A stretch of 41,133 nucleotides of DNA. Origin: Gryganskiella cystojenkinii (taxonomy: Eukaryota; Mortierellomycota; Mortierellomycetes; Mortierellales; Mortierellaceae). A program made the translations under genes and the position numbers. Below the pieces are notes generated by a model. That model was given only the letters and a program-made list of their open reading frames with translations, ran no database searches and was not told the DNA's origin. The stretch lies in contig JAAAIG010000295.1 in the NCBI GenBank assembly GCA_015852425.1, positions 1 to 41,133 on the forward strand. Reading direction: 5' to 3'. How positions within the stretch are numbered: the stretch's first letter is position 1; every line of letters begins with the position of its first letter. Positions 1-10,747 of this stretch are shown here, piece after piece.

Positions 1-24
1 AAAAAAAAAAAAAGAAAAAAAAGA
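1..24. repeat. poly(A) tract at window edge
   Basis: An A-rich run with isolated G opens the window. It is a simple-sequence tract in a non-coding region and nothing else is visible in it. Confidence 0.6.
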
Positions 25-161
25 AAACGCTGGACGTTGGTCGGACAAAGACACTAGAAGAATGGAGCAAAAAGGGATATTTTTCGTGGGTTGCGAAAAG
101 TTTTTCAGCACAGCAATTATGTTGATCCCAGCTGCATAATGAACATAATACCTCGGCGCCC

Positions 162-617
162 CTAAACGGTATTTGCCTCGCTAACGCGCGCAATGCGCTC
201 CTCCTCCACTCTGACCTCTTCCTCCAAGCGACGCTGCTCCTCCTGGCGGCGGCGCAGCGTCACTCTGCGCTCGCGGGTCAAATTGAAGGTCATGCGTTGG
301 AAGAACGCAGGTGGGAAGAGATCATCGAGGTCGCGCTCATAGATCTCTGCTTTGGTCTTCACAGACTCTGTCTCCTCCGGCAAGACCTCGTTCTGATCGA
401 GTTTGAGCTGCAGGTCCTCCGCCAACAATGAAAAGAGAAGAAGAAAGGAGATGGGGTGATCATAAAAAAACATGACAAGAGTTTGTTTTTCGAAGGATAA
501 GGGCACAGGCTGTCAGTGCTTAAATTGCCTGTGTCTGCTGCCGGGGAGAGTGATCTGAAAAAACATAGGTGTGCTTTTTTGCTAACTTACGTCGACAAAC
601 ATGAGTGGAGGAGACAT
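162..617 (-). CDS. Small two-exon protein of 93 aa, function not recognised
   Basis: Exon 1 is 617-591 (ATG at 617-615) and exon 2 is 416-162, ending in TAG. The intron 590-417 has a strong GTAAGT donor and an AG acceptor, and the joined frame is open at phase 0. The 93-aa product starts MSPPLMFVD. Its middle has acidic and hydrophobic stretches (LPEETESVKTKAEIYERDL), then a short DLFPPAFFQRM segment, and its last 35 residues are rich in Arg and Glu and look like a charged helix or coiled coil. There is no signal peptide or membrane segment. I do not recognise the family. Conserved splice signals and the clean join support a real gene. Reading exon 2 upstream without splicing gives a longer but unlikely ORF. 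Confidence 0.55.
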
Positions 618-1883
618 TTGGTTAGTTGGTATTGGTTGTATGAGAGTGGGGAGTGAGGGGCAGATGCTTTTGTGAATGAATATTTGCTGTCGGGGCAATC
701 TCTTGCATGCAGCACTATAAGCAAAGGAGAGTGACGGAAAGAGAGCGAGAGTGAAGAAGGAGTCTTTTTAAAGCGAAGAGGGGTTTTCGATAACAGTGTT
801 TGCCACCTATTTCATTTTTTTTTTCATGCTTGGCCGATTTGATTTCATTGCGAGCGAGGAAGAGAGGTTTTCCAAGTTGGCCATGCCTACAGCAAAAGAA
901 GCAAAGAGACAACCAAGTAAACGAAAGTGCCGCGCCCTCGGATTTCGGACGTCTATTCGCTGTCTGGGTTTATGGACCCGTCTAATTCGTTATAACATGG
1001 AGGTCTGTGTGTCCGTGGGAAATATCAATGTCGTCTTACGGGTACTCTTTTTTGGCACCCTTTTGCAGCATTATTCATTCTAAAGAGAGATGATCCATGG
1101 CGAATAACTGGACCTTGGATAAGAACGCCCCTCTCGCTGTCACTCGACACTTTCTCTACAATCGGCCATTCACGCGACCCCACCTGCAAGATAACAAGAC
1201 ACGATTCGTTTCGGGGAATCGCAACATCTCGCTTGGCAGGTGACTGAGTCAGACACTTTTCTTTTCTTTTTCAGCCGTGCACTGAGTGCGCAGAATAAGC
1301 GCTTGGATGTGTGCAGACCGTCAGTCTCTCCACCAGATGTTAAAGCCACTACAACTGGCGAAATCTTTCTTCTATTCTCGTTGAAACGGAATGGTCAGAA
1401 AAGTAACGAGTGAATGAGCTCGGTTTTATTCAGGCTTCTGGTTTAATCAAGACAAACAAACAGACCCGGTGGCTTACCTCGTAATATAAAAATCAGAGAG
1501 CAGGACGAGTTATTTATCTCAAGTCCGCAACACTCGTCGTTCCTCTTTATGTTCCTTCCGTTTTCTTGTTCAAATTTCAGTCAGAGACTCTTTTGGTGGT
1601 TATGGTGGAATTTGTGTTGTGAAGGGGCAAGCAAAGTATCCCTGGAACGCAGCAATGCCAACTTTCGCCATGTCGCCCTGTCAGCAGCCCATCACAGTCT
1701 TGGTCGGGGGTGATATGAAGGATGTTGGATTTTTGTTGAGCAGGAAACACCTTGACGGAACTTGGTCAAGTCTCTGCAGTGAAAAATCGGGTTGATTTTT
1801 GCTCCAATATTGATCATGCTACTCCTGTGCTGTAGGACTGACCAATCCTTTTTTTTACACTTTTTTTTTTTTTTTTCGCTGGT
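618..1883. other. Intergenic region, no convincing gene
   Basis: This stretch contains short ORFs in several frames but none with recognisable protein composition or supporting splice sites. T-rich runs lie near 1852-1877. A 48-codon ATG frame starting at 1652 has no visible partner exon. Confidence 0.5.
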
Positions 1884-2223
1884 ATGGAACCGATAAATAT
1901 GAGGACAAGCGGAGCAAAATCGAGGCAGGAAGAAGGCAACCGCAGTCATATCGAAGGAAACCAGAACAAGTCATCGGACGGTTTCAAGTTTTTCCAGCGA
2001 GACTATCGAGCCAAACGAACGGAGTCCTGGCATGATCGCCTATCAAGGTCAAAGTCGTATCCGTAAGTTTTTTTTTTTCGATCTTTTTTTCGAATGGAAC
2101 TAAGACGCGTTCGAGATTGTTAATATTTCGTTTCTGAAAATAAACAGGATTGACCGCCAAGCACTGTCCCTATGGGTCCTTTTTACTCGTCTTTGTCCCC
2201 AGTCTATTTTTCTTCGTCTCTGA
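1884..2223 (+). CDS. Possible small two-exon gene, hypothetical 84-aa protein
   Basis: An ATG at 1884 follows a T-rich tract and opens a frame that is hydrophilic and rich in Ser, Arg, Asn and Lys. The frame runs into a GTAAGT donor, so exon 1 would be 1884-2062. An AG acceptor at 2146-2147 gives exon 2 at 2148-2223, ending in TGA, and the join keeps the frame (intron 85 nt). The predicted 84-aa product resembles nothing I know. The support is only the splice signals and frame continuity, so a chance ORF is quite possible. Confidence 0.25.
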
Positions 2224-2965
2224 TTGACTAGTAATATACATAGTAAAATACACCTCCATGGGCAAGCGTGTTCCCTTGGTTCATCTTCTGCTTGAACATG
2301 AAAAAAAGGAAAAGGATATTTACTATGCTCCGAAACACAGACATGCACCGAGAGTAGGGCAGTGTTGAAAATATGTACACCTAGCCAAGTATAAGCATTT
2401 CGATGCTCGATTCATATTGATCCCATCGACTCTTGAGATTTCTGCCCGTCGGTTCTGTTCCTCTCTTTCTCTCGGTCCGCCGCTATTGCCAGGTTTGGTC
2501 TTGTGGCTCAACTCTTTCAAAACTGTCTTCGATTGTCTTTATGAAGTAGCCGGATAACGAAACCCTTCGCGCGATCAATCCTTTTTTTTAAAATTGTCAG
2601 GAACTGCGACCTGGCCTTGTGCTTCCTTTTTTTTTTTTTTTGTCGATGTTGAAATTGTTGAATGAGACCCACGCCCTCGGTATGCCTTTGATTTGTTGTA
2701 GAACTACGGTCGTCCTGACCACGATCTTGTCTTTTTGTTGGCCACATTTTCGATGCGACTATTTTCTATGTTGTCCTTGGGATTCCTGTAGACAACCAAA
2801 GAGAGGACAAATAGAATGTAAAAAGATATGTGGATCCAACGAGAAAAGTCATATTGAGGCGAAAGTAGACCTTCTGAGGATGTCAATCTTTGATCTATTT
2901 CTGCTCAAGGCCTAGAAATATATTTTATTTTGTTTTTTTGTGCAAATACTGTCTTCATTTCGCAC
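2224..2965. other. Intergenic region with T-rich tracts
   Basis: Non-coding sequence between the weak small gene and the 3' end of the F-box gene. T runs occur near 2580-2590 and 2628-2641. Nothing else was identified. Confidence 0.5.
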
Positions 2966-4915
2966 TCAGAGGTAGTACGAGCATCCAATGCCATGAGGAT
3001 GCTCCTCGATCCACTTTGCGACCTTTTCTCGAACTTCAATCTGAAACTCCTCGTCCGCCCAACCAGGATGACCCATCAGGCCATCAATCCGTCTGAGCTT
3101 TGGCCAATGGATGTGCATCCACTCGAGCTCCTTGACCCCGATACGATGTGCAGTCCAGCTCACATCCAAGACCCTCAGCTCTTTCATTCCATTCAACAAC
3201 TCCAACCCGGATTCCAAGGAGAAGGACAGACAGTCGTAATGGAAGGGTCGAATAATTTTTTTTTGCCGACGTGTTCTCGTTCCTTGACCTCCAGATCCTT
3301 CGCTGTAGTTCTCACCTTCGCCAAAAATGTCATCAAGAGAGCGAGCTTGAATTGTGGTGGTCATATCCGCCTCGGAATGACCCAAGATCAATTCTTTCAA
3401 GTTGATCAATGCACCCAGTTGAGTATACGCTAGTCGATGCATATCCTTTCCATCTTGCTGGAGTTGCTTCAGGGTCGGCATCATGGTCCAGTAACAGCTC
3501 TCTTGATCCAGATCACGTTCAGGCCTTTCGATATGAAACAATATATCCGATCTTGGAATCCGGTGGAGGCGGATGGCAAGAGTCTCGAGACTCTTAGCAC
3601 AAGCCCAAGGTTTCGGTGCCTTGGGGTCGATCTTGTTGTCTCCTTCAGGATCGTAAAGAAAGGCTGGGTGTAGGGCCAGGTCCTGTGGGTAAATATGATT
3701 CTTGGATCGGGTCAATCCAGTAAAGTGCTTCAGACTCGTAGCTGATTCCAAAAATTGTTGGATTGAGGAGTCGTGGAATTGGTATAGACCTTGAGAAATA
3801 AAGGACTCGATCCTCGAGACGGTGTTGAACGCCAGCAAGGCTTGGGTTGATAGCTCGTTGAACTCTTTCCAGACGGGTCTAATCTCGAGACTCTTCCATC
3901 CAGGTCGACTGATGTTCAAGATCGCGGCCAGGATCCTGTCATTACTGCCCTCCGCCACCTCGGTATCCCAGACCAGCTCCTCAAGTTTCGGCAACAAGAT
4001 CGGTAGTTGCTTAAAGAACTCGATTTGGGGCAGATCCAGAATCCAGTCATAAATCTCGTGAAACTCGATTTTTTGCAGATTAGGACATCGACCGAGGAAG
4101 ACGAGGAGCAAGTCGTTCGAGCCAATGTGCCGACCGATCGAAAAGTGTTGGAGTGCGATGAGTGCCGGTAGAGCAAGAGGCAATTTTTTGATCCAGAGTC
4201 GCTTGGGGTCGCTGTGGGAACGAAGTTTATGGAACGATGGCTGTTGGATGTCGAGGGACAGAGAGACAAGAGTGTTTGATTGAATGGAAGTGAACAGCGT
4301 CTTGCTCATGTAATCATCTCCAATGAAATCGCCCTTGAGAGAGAGACGTTTTAGGTCTGGGTTTTGTCTCATGAGCGTGATTGTCAGATCCAGGGGTAAA
4401 AGAGAGCTAGCCAGGTTGAGCTGGTTCCTTTGTCGTTTCGCTGGTGTCGAGTGAAAAAAAGACATAGAAGACGACGGCGACGATGATGACGAGGATGACT
4501 CCGCTACCAAAGCTGCTTGTGCTTGGATCCGAGGCCGTGCCTCCACGAGAGGTAAAGTAGCCATATGAAGTGGGTACTCCAGCTCGAGTTCCTGTAAGAG
4601 TCGACAGCGGTTTGCAAGAGAAGGACCGAGAAGCATATTTCCGGCGCCGAGACCCTCGGGCGAGACAAAGACGCGCATATAGTGGACGTATCGTTCGAGA
4701 GCTGCCTGGGTATCGGTCGAAACAAAGGAGAGACACTGGTTATGGGTTTTAAGAATGACTCGGTGCCATAATGAAGGTGTCCAGAGGTTGGCCCATGCTT
4801 TCGAGACGAGGACACATGTAGCCCTGTCTGAAGGGGAAGGGAGATGGGAAGCAATTAGGGCGATGATTTCGAGTGGACCTGTGGACCAGGAATGAATAGG
4901 AATGACCATGTCCAT
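2966..4915 (-). CDS. F-box protein with leucine-rich repeat region (649 aa)
   Basis: A single open frame. I chose the ATG at 4915, which starts MDMVIPIHSW, because it places the F-box at about residues 14-52 (PLEIIALIASHL, then VSKAWANLWTPSLWHRV, the usual LP..L...I...L..WR/LWH pattern). The frame stays open another 67 codons upstream, but that part has UTR-like composition. After the F-box come irregular Leu-rich segments (LKRLSLKGDF, LVSLSLDIQQ, LEELVWDTEV, LKELILGHSE, LRVLDVSW) in the manner of F-box/LRR proteins, interrupted by a poly-Ser stretch near residue 145. By family knowledge such proteins dock substrates onto Skp1-Cul1 ubiquitin ligases. The substrate cannot be inferred. The gene lies convergent to nothing and upstream of no operon-like partner. 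Confidence 0.85.
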   Translation of the reverse strand: MDMVIPIHSWSTGPLEIIALIASHLPSPSDRATCVLVSKAWANLWTPSLWHRVILKTHNQCLSFVSTDTQAALERYVHYMRVFVSPEGLGAGNMLLGPSLANRCRLLQELELEYPLHMATLPLVEARPRIQAQAALVAESSSSSSSPSSSMSFFHSTPAKRQRNQLNLASSLLPLDLTITLMRQNPDLKRLSLKGDFIGDDYMSKTLFTSIQSNTLVSLSLDIQQPSFHKLRSHSDPKRLWIKKLPLALPALIALQHFSIGRHIGSNDLLLVFLGRCPNLQKIEFHEIYDWILDLPQIEFFKQLPILLPKLEELVWDTEVAEGSNDRILAAILNISRPGWKSLEIRPVWKEFNELSTQALLAFNTVSRIESFISQGLYQFHDSSIQQFLESATSLKHFTGLTRSKNHIYPQDLALHPAFLYDPEGDNKIDPKAPKPWACAKSLETLAIRLHRIPRSDILFHIERPERDLDQESCYWTMMPTLKQLQQDGKDMHRLAYTQLGALINLKELILGHSEADMTTTIQARSLDDIFGEGENYSEGSGGQGTRTRRQKKIIRPFHYDCLSFSLESGLELLNGMKELRVLDVSWTAHRIGVKELEWMHIHWPKLRRIDGLMGHPGWADEEFQIEVREKVAKWIEEHPHGIGCSYYL

Positions 4916-5297
4916 GGTGAATGTGGATTTTGGTAATGCAGAGTCGAAAGAGGCGGAAAATGAACCGAGAAGATTGGAATCAATGAGGCAGCAGGGAGGC
5001 TGTGACTCGTCTTTGATCTCGTCTCCTTTCTCCCTATCGATTGACCCTCTTTGCCTTGTTGCTCGCCATCTCTTCTCCGTGATGGTGTACTCTCCCAGGA
5101 GGGGGTGGATTAACACAAGCGAAGACCCATATATTCTATATTGGACACACTACCCTTGTCATAAATCCAGCCTAGGTTCAAACCCTCGCCTAGGTTTCCT
5201 TTCTTCTTCATTGGACCATTTCTCGTGTTCTACTCTTTTCATCAATTTTTTTTTTATGTTTCTGAATGTTCTATTCTTGTCAATACCAATTGTTCTT
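4916..5297. other. Short spacer between reductase 3' end and F-box 5' end
   Basis: It holds the probable 5' UTR and promoter of the F-box gene and the 3' flank of the reductase gene, both on the minus strand. A direct repeat of CCTAGGTT occurs at about 5171-5198. No gene is visible. Confidence 0.5.
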
Positions 5298-6557
5298 TTA
5301 AGCATCCGCAATCTGGACGTTGACTTTGCCCTGATAGACTCCTCCAAGAAGGTCCACATACGTCTGAGGAACGGAGTCGATTCCTTGCTTCAAAACCGTG
5401 TGCGTAGACTTGATCTTGCCCTCCTTCACAAGAGGCGTCCACTCCTCCCAGAACTTGGCAAAACCATCATATCGATCAAAGACCAAGTACCCCTCATATC
5501 GCAACTGCTTGTACAAAATGTTGTATAAACCGTGAGGACGGTACACTTCCTTGTTTTGGTGGCCGGCCAACATGCCCACAGCCAAGATACGACCGCGAGG
5601 GTTCAAAAGTTCCAAGACCGTCTCGATGGTGTCGTCACCGACCAGATCGTAGTAGATGTCCAGGCCTTTAGGACCGACAGCCTCAACAAGAGCCGCACCT
5701 TTGTCCGCAACGGTCTTGTAATTGAAAACGGCATCGAACTCGAGCTCGTTCTTGAGGTACGCGACCTTGGCATCCGTACCCGCGGACCCGATCACCCGAA
5801 GACCCTTGCGCTTGGCCATCTGACCAGCGAGTTGACCCAAGGTTCTGTTACATATGAGAGAAGAGAGTGTCAGTTGACTCAGTATTAAGTGACCAAGAAG
5901 CGAGTCTATTTATCGCGAAATAACCTCGGGAAAACCATCAACGTGAAATTACCCAGCAGCACTAGGGATGTAGATGGTCTCGCCAGCCTTGAGATCACCC
6001 ATAGTGGTAAGCGAGTCGTAAACAGTAAATCCAGGAACACCGAGGACACCATTGTAAGCAGCCAAGGGGATCTCGGGATCGATGACCGTGTCAAGGACAT
6101 GAATATCGTTGAGGTAGACCTCGCCCTCGATATGGCTGTAAGTCGCCCAGTGCGTAGGCGCAAATACCGTGGCACCAACTGGGTAGGCCCTGTTCCTCGA
6201 CTCAATAACCTTGGCGATCGAGTACCCGATCACAGTGGACTCGGTCTGACCCTCGGGGAACTCGTGGCGGATGTCTAAAATTCACAAATGGTTGTATGCA
6301 AAGGATAAAAAGAAAGCTGAGTAACAATCACATGACAAAAGCGATAAACGTGGGACAAGGAAAATCGGGCGAGACAAGCCAGGATATTTACAAGGATCCA
6401 ACGAAAAGATGAGGTTCTTGACAAATAGCTCGTTCTCTTGAAGCTCAGGGGCAGGGCCAGTCTCGGTCACGGTGCGGAAATGAGAGGCCTTGGGGGCGAC
6501 ACCCTCAGAGATCTTTGAGATCAAGACGCGAGTGTTGGTGTAGGTGGCGACGGTCAT
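5298..6557 (-). CDS. NADP-dependent medium-chain oxidoreductase (alkenal / prostaglandin reductase type, 344 aa)
   Basis: Three exons: 6557-6392, 6274-5953 and 5844-5298. Donors are GTAAAT and GTAATT, both acceptors end in AG, and the joined frame is 345 codons, the usual length for this family. Exon 1 ends in SLDPY, continuing IRHEFPEGQ across the splice, the family's substrate-domain motif. The nucleotide-binding Gly-rich loop SAAGTLGQLAG spans the second splice at about residues 160-170, followed by GLRVIGSAGTDAK and later DIYYDLVGDDTIETVLELL. No structural zinc-binding cysteine cluster is seen, which fits the zinc-less alkenal/quinone reductase branch. By family, the enzyme reduces the double bond of alpha,beta-unsaturated aldehydes or ketones with NADPH in the cytosol, a detoxification role. 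The exact substrate is unknown. A TATA box lies about 120 bp upstream. Confidence 0.92.
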
Positions 6558-6674
6558 TTTTGAGGTAGGTTTTTGAAGGCTGGTTTGGATTTTGTTGAGC
6601 GTGTGGTTGGTGTTTGCTGTGTAGCTGACGTTTGTTGTTTGATGCTTTTTTAAAAAAATAAGGCTTGGTAGTGA

Positions 6675-6683
6675 CCTTTTATA
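6675..6683 (-). promoter_or_regulatory. TATA box of the reductase gene
   Basis: On the minus strand the sequence reads TATAAAAGG, a near-perfect TATA box, 118-126 bp upstream of the reductase ATG at 6557. The position suits a fungal core promoter with a short 5' UTR. Confidence 0.6.
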
Positions 6684-7799
6684 TTCGTAGTCAACAATGA
6701 ACTTGTTCTTTGCTTTGATGTCGACAGTGGATGTATTTTCCCATGATCTATCTTGCGACGTTTCATGCTTTCATTCCAAGCTGTTCTTAACCACCACTGC
6801 ACACGTAGGTCAATGCATGAAGACGAACAAGAAAGGTGGAGTTGGAAAAAAAACTGATCGTTCGCATGACAAATACCCTTGTTGACCTGCCTTATCTGTT
6901 TCTACAGCCCTTCTTTCCTTGTTATTCCTTTGTGACACGAATTTGGGCTCGTTGTTTTTTGCATTATGCGATCGAGCAATGAGATCTGGAAGAAACCGGA
7001 AGAATTTCAGAGCATGTGGTTGTTTACCGAGGATTCCATTTTCCTACACTGGCGATCGGGGGAGGCGTATTGCAATTGCGTGGCGGTGCTCACGTTTGTC
7101 CCACACTGAAAAAAGGATAACCTTGTTCCAAATGGAGGGGAAAATGTTGCCCAGTCTGGGATTCAAAAAAAAAAATTGAAATATGATCGAACTTTTTTTT
7201 TCCATGACAAATCACGCCCCCACACCAGAATTCGATCGGGCTCGCGGTGGAGCTGCCTCTGCTCCCATGTGTGCGTTTGCAGTTTCGTGTTTCCCAGCAT
7301 CACACACTGTTATCTCTTTGTATGCGAAACGCGCGTCCTCGGTCTTACATTATTGGCAAGGAAAGCAGAAAAAAAATTGATAAAACAACCCTTCATTTGG
7401 GTACGTCAGGTATCCTTTCCTCTCCTCTCATCCTTTCCATATGTGACCATCAACCAGGGGGAAAAGACATTTATAGATGTATTAATATATTATACACGCA
7501 TGACAACTTGAGTATCCCGTGTTCCTAATGCTGTCAGCAAGGGCATCAACCAATAGGACTGTCCCTTGGCAACATGAACGCACTCTCGTTCTTTTTTTTC
7601 GTTTCTCTTTTTCAACGGTCACGCATCCGCGCAATCTCTCCATCGTCGATCCGAAGGGCGGCCAAGCCTATATCTAACGAACAGATCCATCCCGGAAGGG
7701 CGCTGCGATATCCTGGGTCATATTTCTTACAATGAATGTTGATAGTAGCACTCGCTCTCAACTTCTATTAGACCGCCTCTCGGTTTCTGTCCTATTAAA
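6684..7799. other. Intergenic region, no convincing gene
   Basis: Upstream region of the reductase and 3' flank of the chelatase-like gene. Plus-strand ORFs of 60-110 codons here lack recognisable composition, overlap each other in different frames and have no signal peptide or conserved motif. I see nothing else. Confidence 0.5.
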
Positions 7800-10231
7800 C
7801 TAAATGGGTGGGTATACAACTCGAAGGACATCCCTGACAACATCCGCCGCAGTCCTTGAATCTTGACCATCGTCAAACTCACCCTGTAGCTGCAATGGTT
7901 GAGATCGTTGACTAGACCGACGACGGTATAATGGCTTTTGCTGTTGATTTTGATGAGGGGAAGACCGCTGAGCTACTGATCCATGGGACTCGTCCGAGCT
8001 CTGACGCTGAATGATGCTTCCGTTTGAAGAGGAGGTTGTCGCTTCATCCCCTTCCTCTTCTGACTCGGAATCTGACAACTGAACAAACGATGCTCCACCG
8101 ACACTACTCCGATCAGACTCCGTACTGTTCTTCCTGGTCCCGGATGATGCGCCAGCCGCTGCTGCAGAGTCCTTCTCCTGTCGTTGACTTTGTCCACCGG
8201 TCTCGGACTTTGAATAACGTTCTTGTCCCTGCTTAAGTGTACGGAATTGATGCTCTCGGACGACTCCTTTCCCATTTCGAGGCAGATTCGGAGACGGATT
8301 GGACGAGGACCGGTCGCCGTCACTGCCGCCGGCCAAATCTGGTCGTATCTTTTGCATCCGTGTCGATCTGAGTTGCAGTCGATGGGAAAAGACCTTCTCC
8401 GCTGCAATAGTCAACAGTTCGGGGGTCACGAATTTTGATTGAAATATCGCTGATAGAGTCTTCATAATCGCCTCGAGATCTAGAGCTGCCCGTGCGGTAA
8501 GTCCTCCATGAACGGCTTCGTGGGTCCGGACAGCTACAATCACATCCCGGATATATCTCATCATGTCCGTAGACACGGTCACAGTCTTCATGCGCTTCGT
8601 GAGCTCGTCCCAATCCTATAGACAAAATCATCGACAAAAGGGCGAATTGTCAGTACATATCGCTTGAAACGCAGTCAAACAAGATATTTCTCTTTGGGAT
8701 TTTTGACCCGCTGTTCGTGAGCTCAAGAATTTGTTCCTCGTCCATTTGACGCAAACAAAATGAGAGGCCATGTTTCTTATGCGTATAAAACTTACAGTGC
8801 GACGGAAAAGTGCATGTCTCCTGGTGGGTATCGTCTGTGGTCTCGGTTGTGGCATCGAAAAGTAGTAAGAGGCATTGATCGCAAAGTAGTCGAGCTACAA
8901 CAACATGCAAGAGCTGTTAGTCACGTTGTCTGTAGGGACTAAGCCACACAACTTCATTGCCCTGCGTAATTACCAGTTGCTTGGGTATATTTTCTGGCAC
9001 AGTTGAGGAGGTAAACACTGCAATGACTATCAGGTCTGGAAACACATAACGGTTCCTGTCGTTGATCTCCCTCGTAATGATCATCTAAGGAGAATATAAA
9101 ATATCGGGTTGTGTTTAGTCAAAACAGACATTCTCTGAGCAACCTTGACAAAAACCCAGAGACGAAAACTTACCTCCAAAATGACAGCAAAGACCTCTTG
9201 GCTGGCATTTTCTAATCCATCCAGAATGATTGCCTGGGCGATTCGTCTTCCAACATAGGTCACGCCCGTCGTCTCGCCCATCCCGCCTACGGTTCCCGCT
9301 TGAGACACACTCTCATGCCTTCGTCTTGGAAATGTGAAATCGACTGGTGTAACTGGAGCTTGACTGTTACCGCCTCCGCCACTCGTAAGATTACTAGAAG
9401 CTTGGGCGGTTCCTCCTCCGGGGTATTGTTGCTGGTGCTGAGTGGAAGTCGACGAGGTTGTCGGTGCAAAGTACGAGAGTTGTTGTGACCTCCGTGAATT
9501 CCTGAGATGAACACTATTCCCGTCCATAGGGTCCCGTTCGCTCGCTGTCCTGAACGAGTTGATCGAGGGCGTCATATTCTCAGACGGTCGCAGACTATAA
9601 TCCGACGCTTCTGAATGGTTCGTTGCGATGGATCGCCTTGATTTCTCTGTTCGTTGCCGAGTACTACTCCCACGTTGAGTACTGTTGTCGTCTGCTGGGT
9701 ACTGATAGTAATTTCCTGTGGACGGCCCTTGATTATGATAATGGCTACTGTGAGGTTGGTTATGGTGGGTGTGATGATGATGGTGATGATGGTGTTGGTG
9801 GTTATGGTGCATACTGCCAGGTAGTTGGTATTGAGTCGAGGGTGTAGACGAGTTCGGGTTATCAATATGTCGACCACTAATGGCTGCGATGATATCGGAC
9901 CTGGTCTGTTGTTCATTGCAAACGATAGTCGCTGAGGTCAATCCAAAGACGGTGCCACAGTGCTGTCAGCGGAAAAACAACAGCGCAACAAGGCCAGGGT
10001 CATGAGTCTTTGTGAGTCTTTCATCATTTCAATTTGTAAACAATTTCACAATGCGGAAAATAAATCCACAGTTAAATTACTTGCCTGCTCGACAACACTC
10101 TTGAGTTCTGGAAGTAGCTCGGACGTTGTATGGAGGACAAGGTGCTTGTTCTTGGCGACGAGACAGATTAAGATGGAGAGAAAGATCTCTTCAGAGAATG
10201 CGATACCCGATGTCTTTTTGATGGCGGCCAT
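7800..10231 (-). CDS. Fungal 'magnesium chelatase'-like protein (AAA lid region), six exons, about 675 aa
   Basis: Proposed exons are 10231-10085, 9962-9174, 9084-8974, 8894-8796, 8736-8671 and 8615-7800, all joined at phase 0. The first intron is of GC-AG type (donor CAG|GCAAGT). The intron after exon 5 uses a weak GTTTCA donor but has a TACTGAC branch site. The two small middle exons are the least certain. The N-terminus resembles the helical start of fungal proteins annotated 'magnesium chelatase' (EIFLSILICLVAKNKHLVL, then VFGLTSATIVC). A conserved segment GRRIAQAIILDGLENAS and a C-terminal helical lid (MMRYIRDVIVAVRTHEAVHGG, then VTPELLTIAAEKVFSHRL, residues about 405-480) follow the same family. 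A His tract lies near residues 93-115, and the last 190 residues are Ser/Gln/Glu-rich. I see no Walker A motif, so ATPase activity is doubtful. Its role in fungi is unknown to me. A start at 10267 is also possible. Confidence 0.65.
9963..10084 (-). other. GC-AG intron
   Basis: This 122-nt intron splits codon positions cleanly at phase 0 between GAGCAG and CACTGTGGC of the chelatase-like gene. Its 5' end is GCAAGT instead of GTAAGT, the canonical minor GC-AG donor, preceded by the favourable CAG. The protein continues across it into the family motif VFGLTSATIVC, which supports the splice. Confidence 0.6.
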
Positions 10232-10747
10232 CCTGCTCCTGATCCAAGCCCTGCTTGCCGGTGCCATTCTCCTGTCTGCTCCTTTTTTGCTTTAGAAAGA
10301 TACAAGTTTCGGAGATGGAAGCGCTCTTTGGTAGTTCTGAAAAGGAGGATTTCTGACAGGAAATGAAAGAGATGAGGAGAAAGAAAACGGCATTCGCACT
10401 GAAAGGAAATTGATTGGCAGCAAGCCAGGAGTGAGTCCAGGACCACACACGCGTCGCACGTGATTTGAGCCAAATTTTGATGGACTGATGGACCGATCTG
10501 GGCCGTGCAAAAAAATTGGGCTAAGCAAGCGTTAGGCTTGATGGACAGAAAAGACAGGAACAACAGAACGTAAGCAATTCAGCCAAACTCTGTGCTTCTT
10601 TCTCGACATCTTCTACAATCGCCTCGCTGTCTTACTGTTTACAGTATGCCGTTGTCCTCTTCCTCGATCACCGAACTCGTCCCTGTCATTATTTTCATCA
10701 GCGTTAGTTTACTATACAGCTCGTCTTGCAACAATCAGTGAATCTCC
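10232..10747. other. Divergent promoter region
   Basis: 516 bp separate the minus-strand chelatase-like start at 10231 from the plus-strand secreted-protein start at 10748. This presumably holds both promoters. No strong TATA box is visible on either strand. A weak ACTATACAGC lies near 10710 on the plus strand. Confidence 0.4.

Noticed and set aside
4916..5116. Upstream in-frame extension of the F-box protein by 67 codons
   Set aside because: The extension is low in recognisable protein character, and starting at 4915 puts the F-box close to the N-terminus as is usual.
5170..5200. GGTTCAAACCC, resembling a tRNA T-loop
   Set aside because: The flanking bases do not form a proper T stem, and no A box, D arm or acceptor stem is found in the preceding 70 bases.
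8650..8910. Alternative reading frame through exon 4 of the chelatase-like gene
   Set aside because: The frame beginning LDYFAINASYYF fits the family pattern after an in-phase acceptor. The competing frame gives a Leu/Val/Cys-rich start unlike the family.
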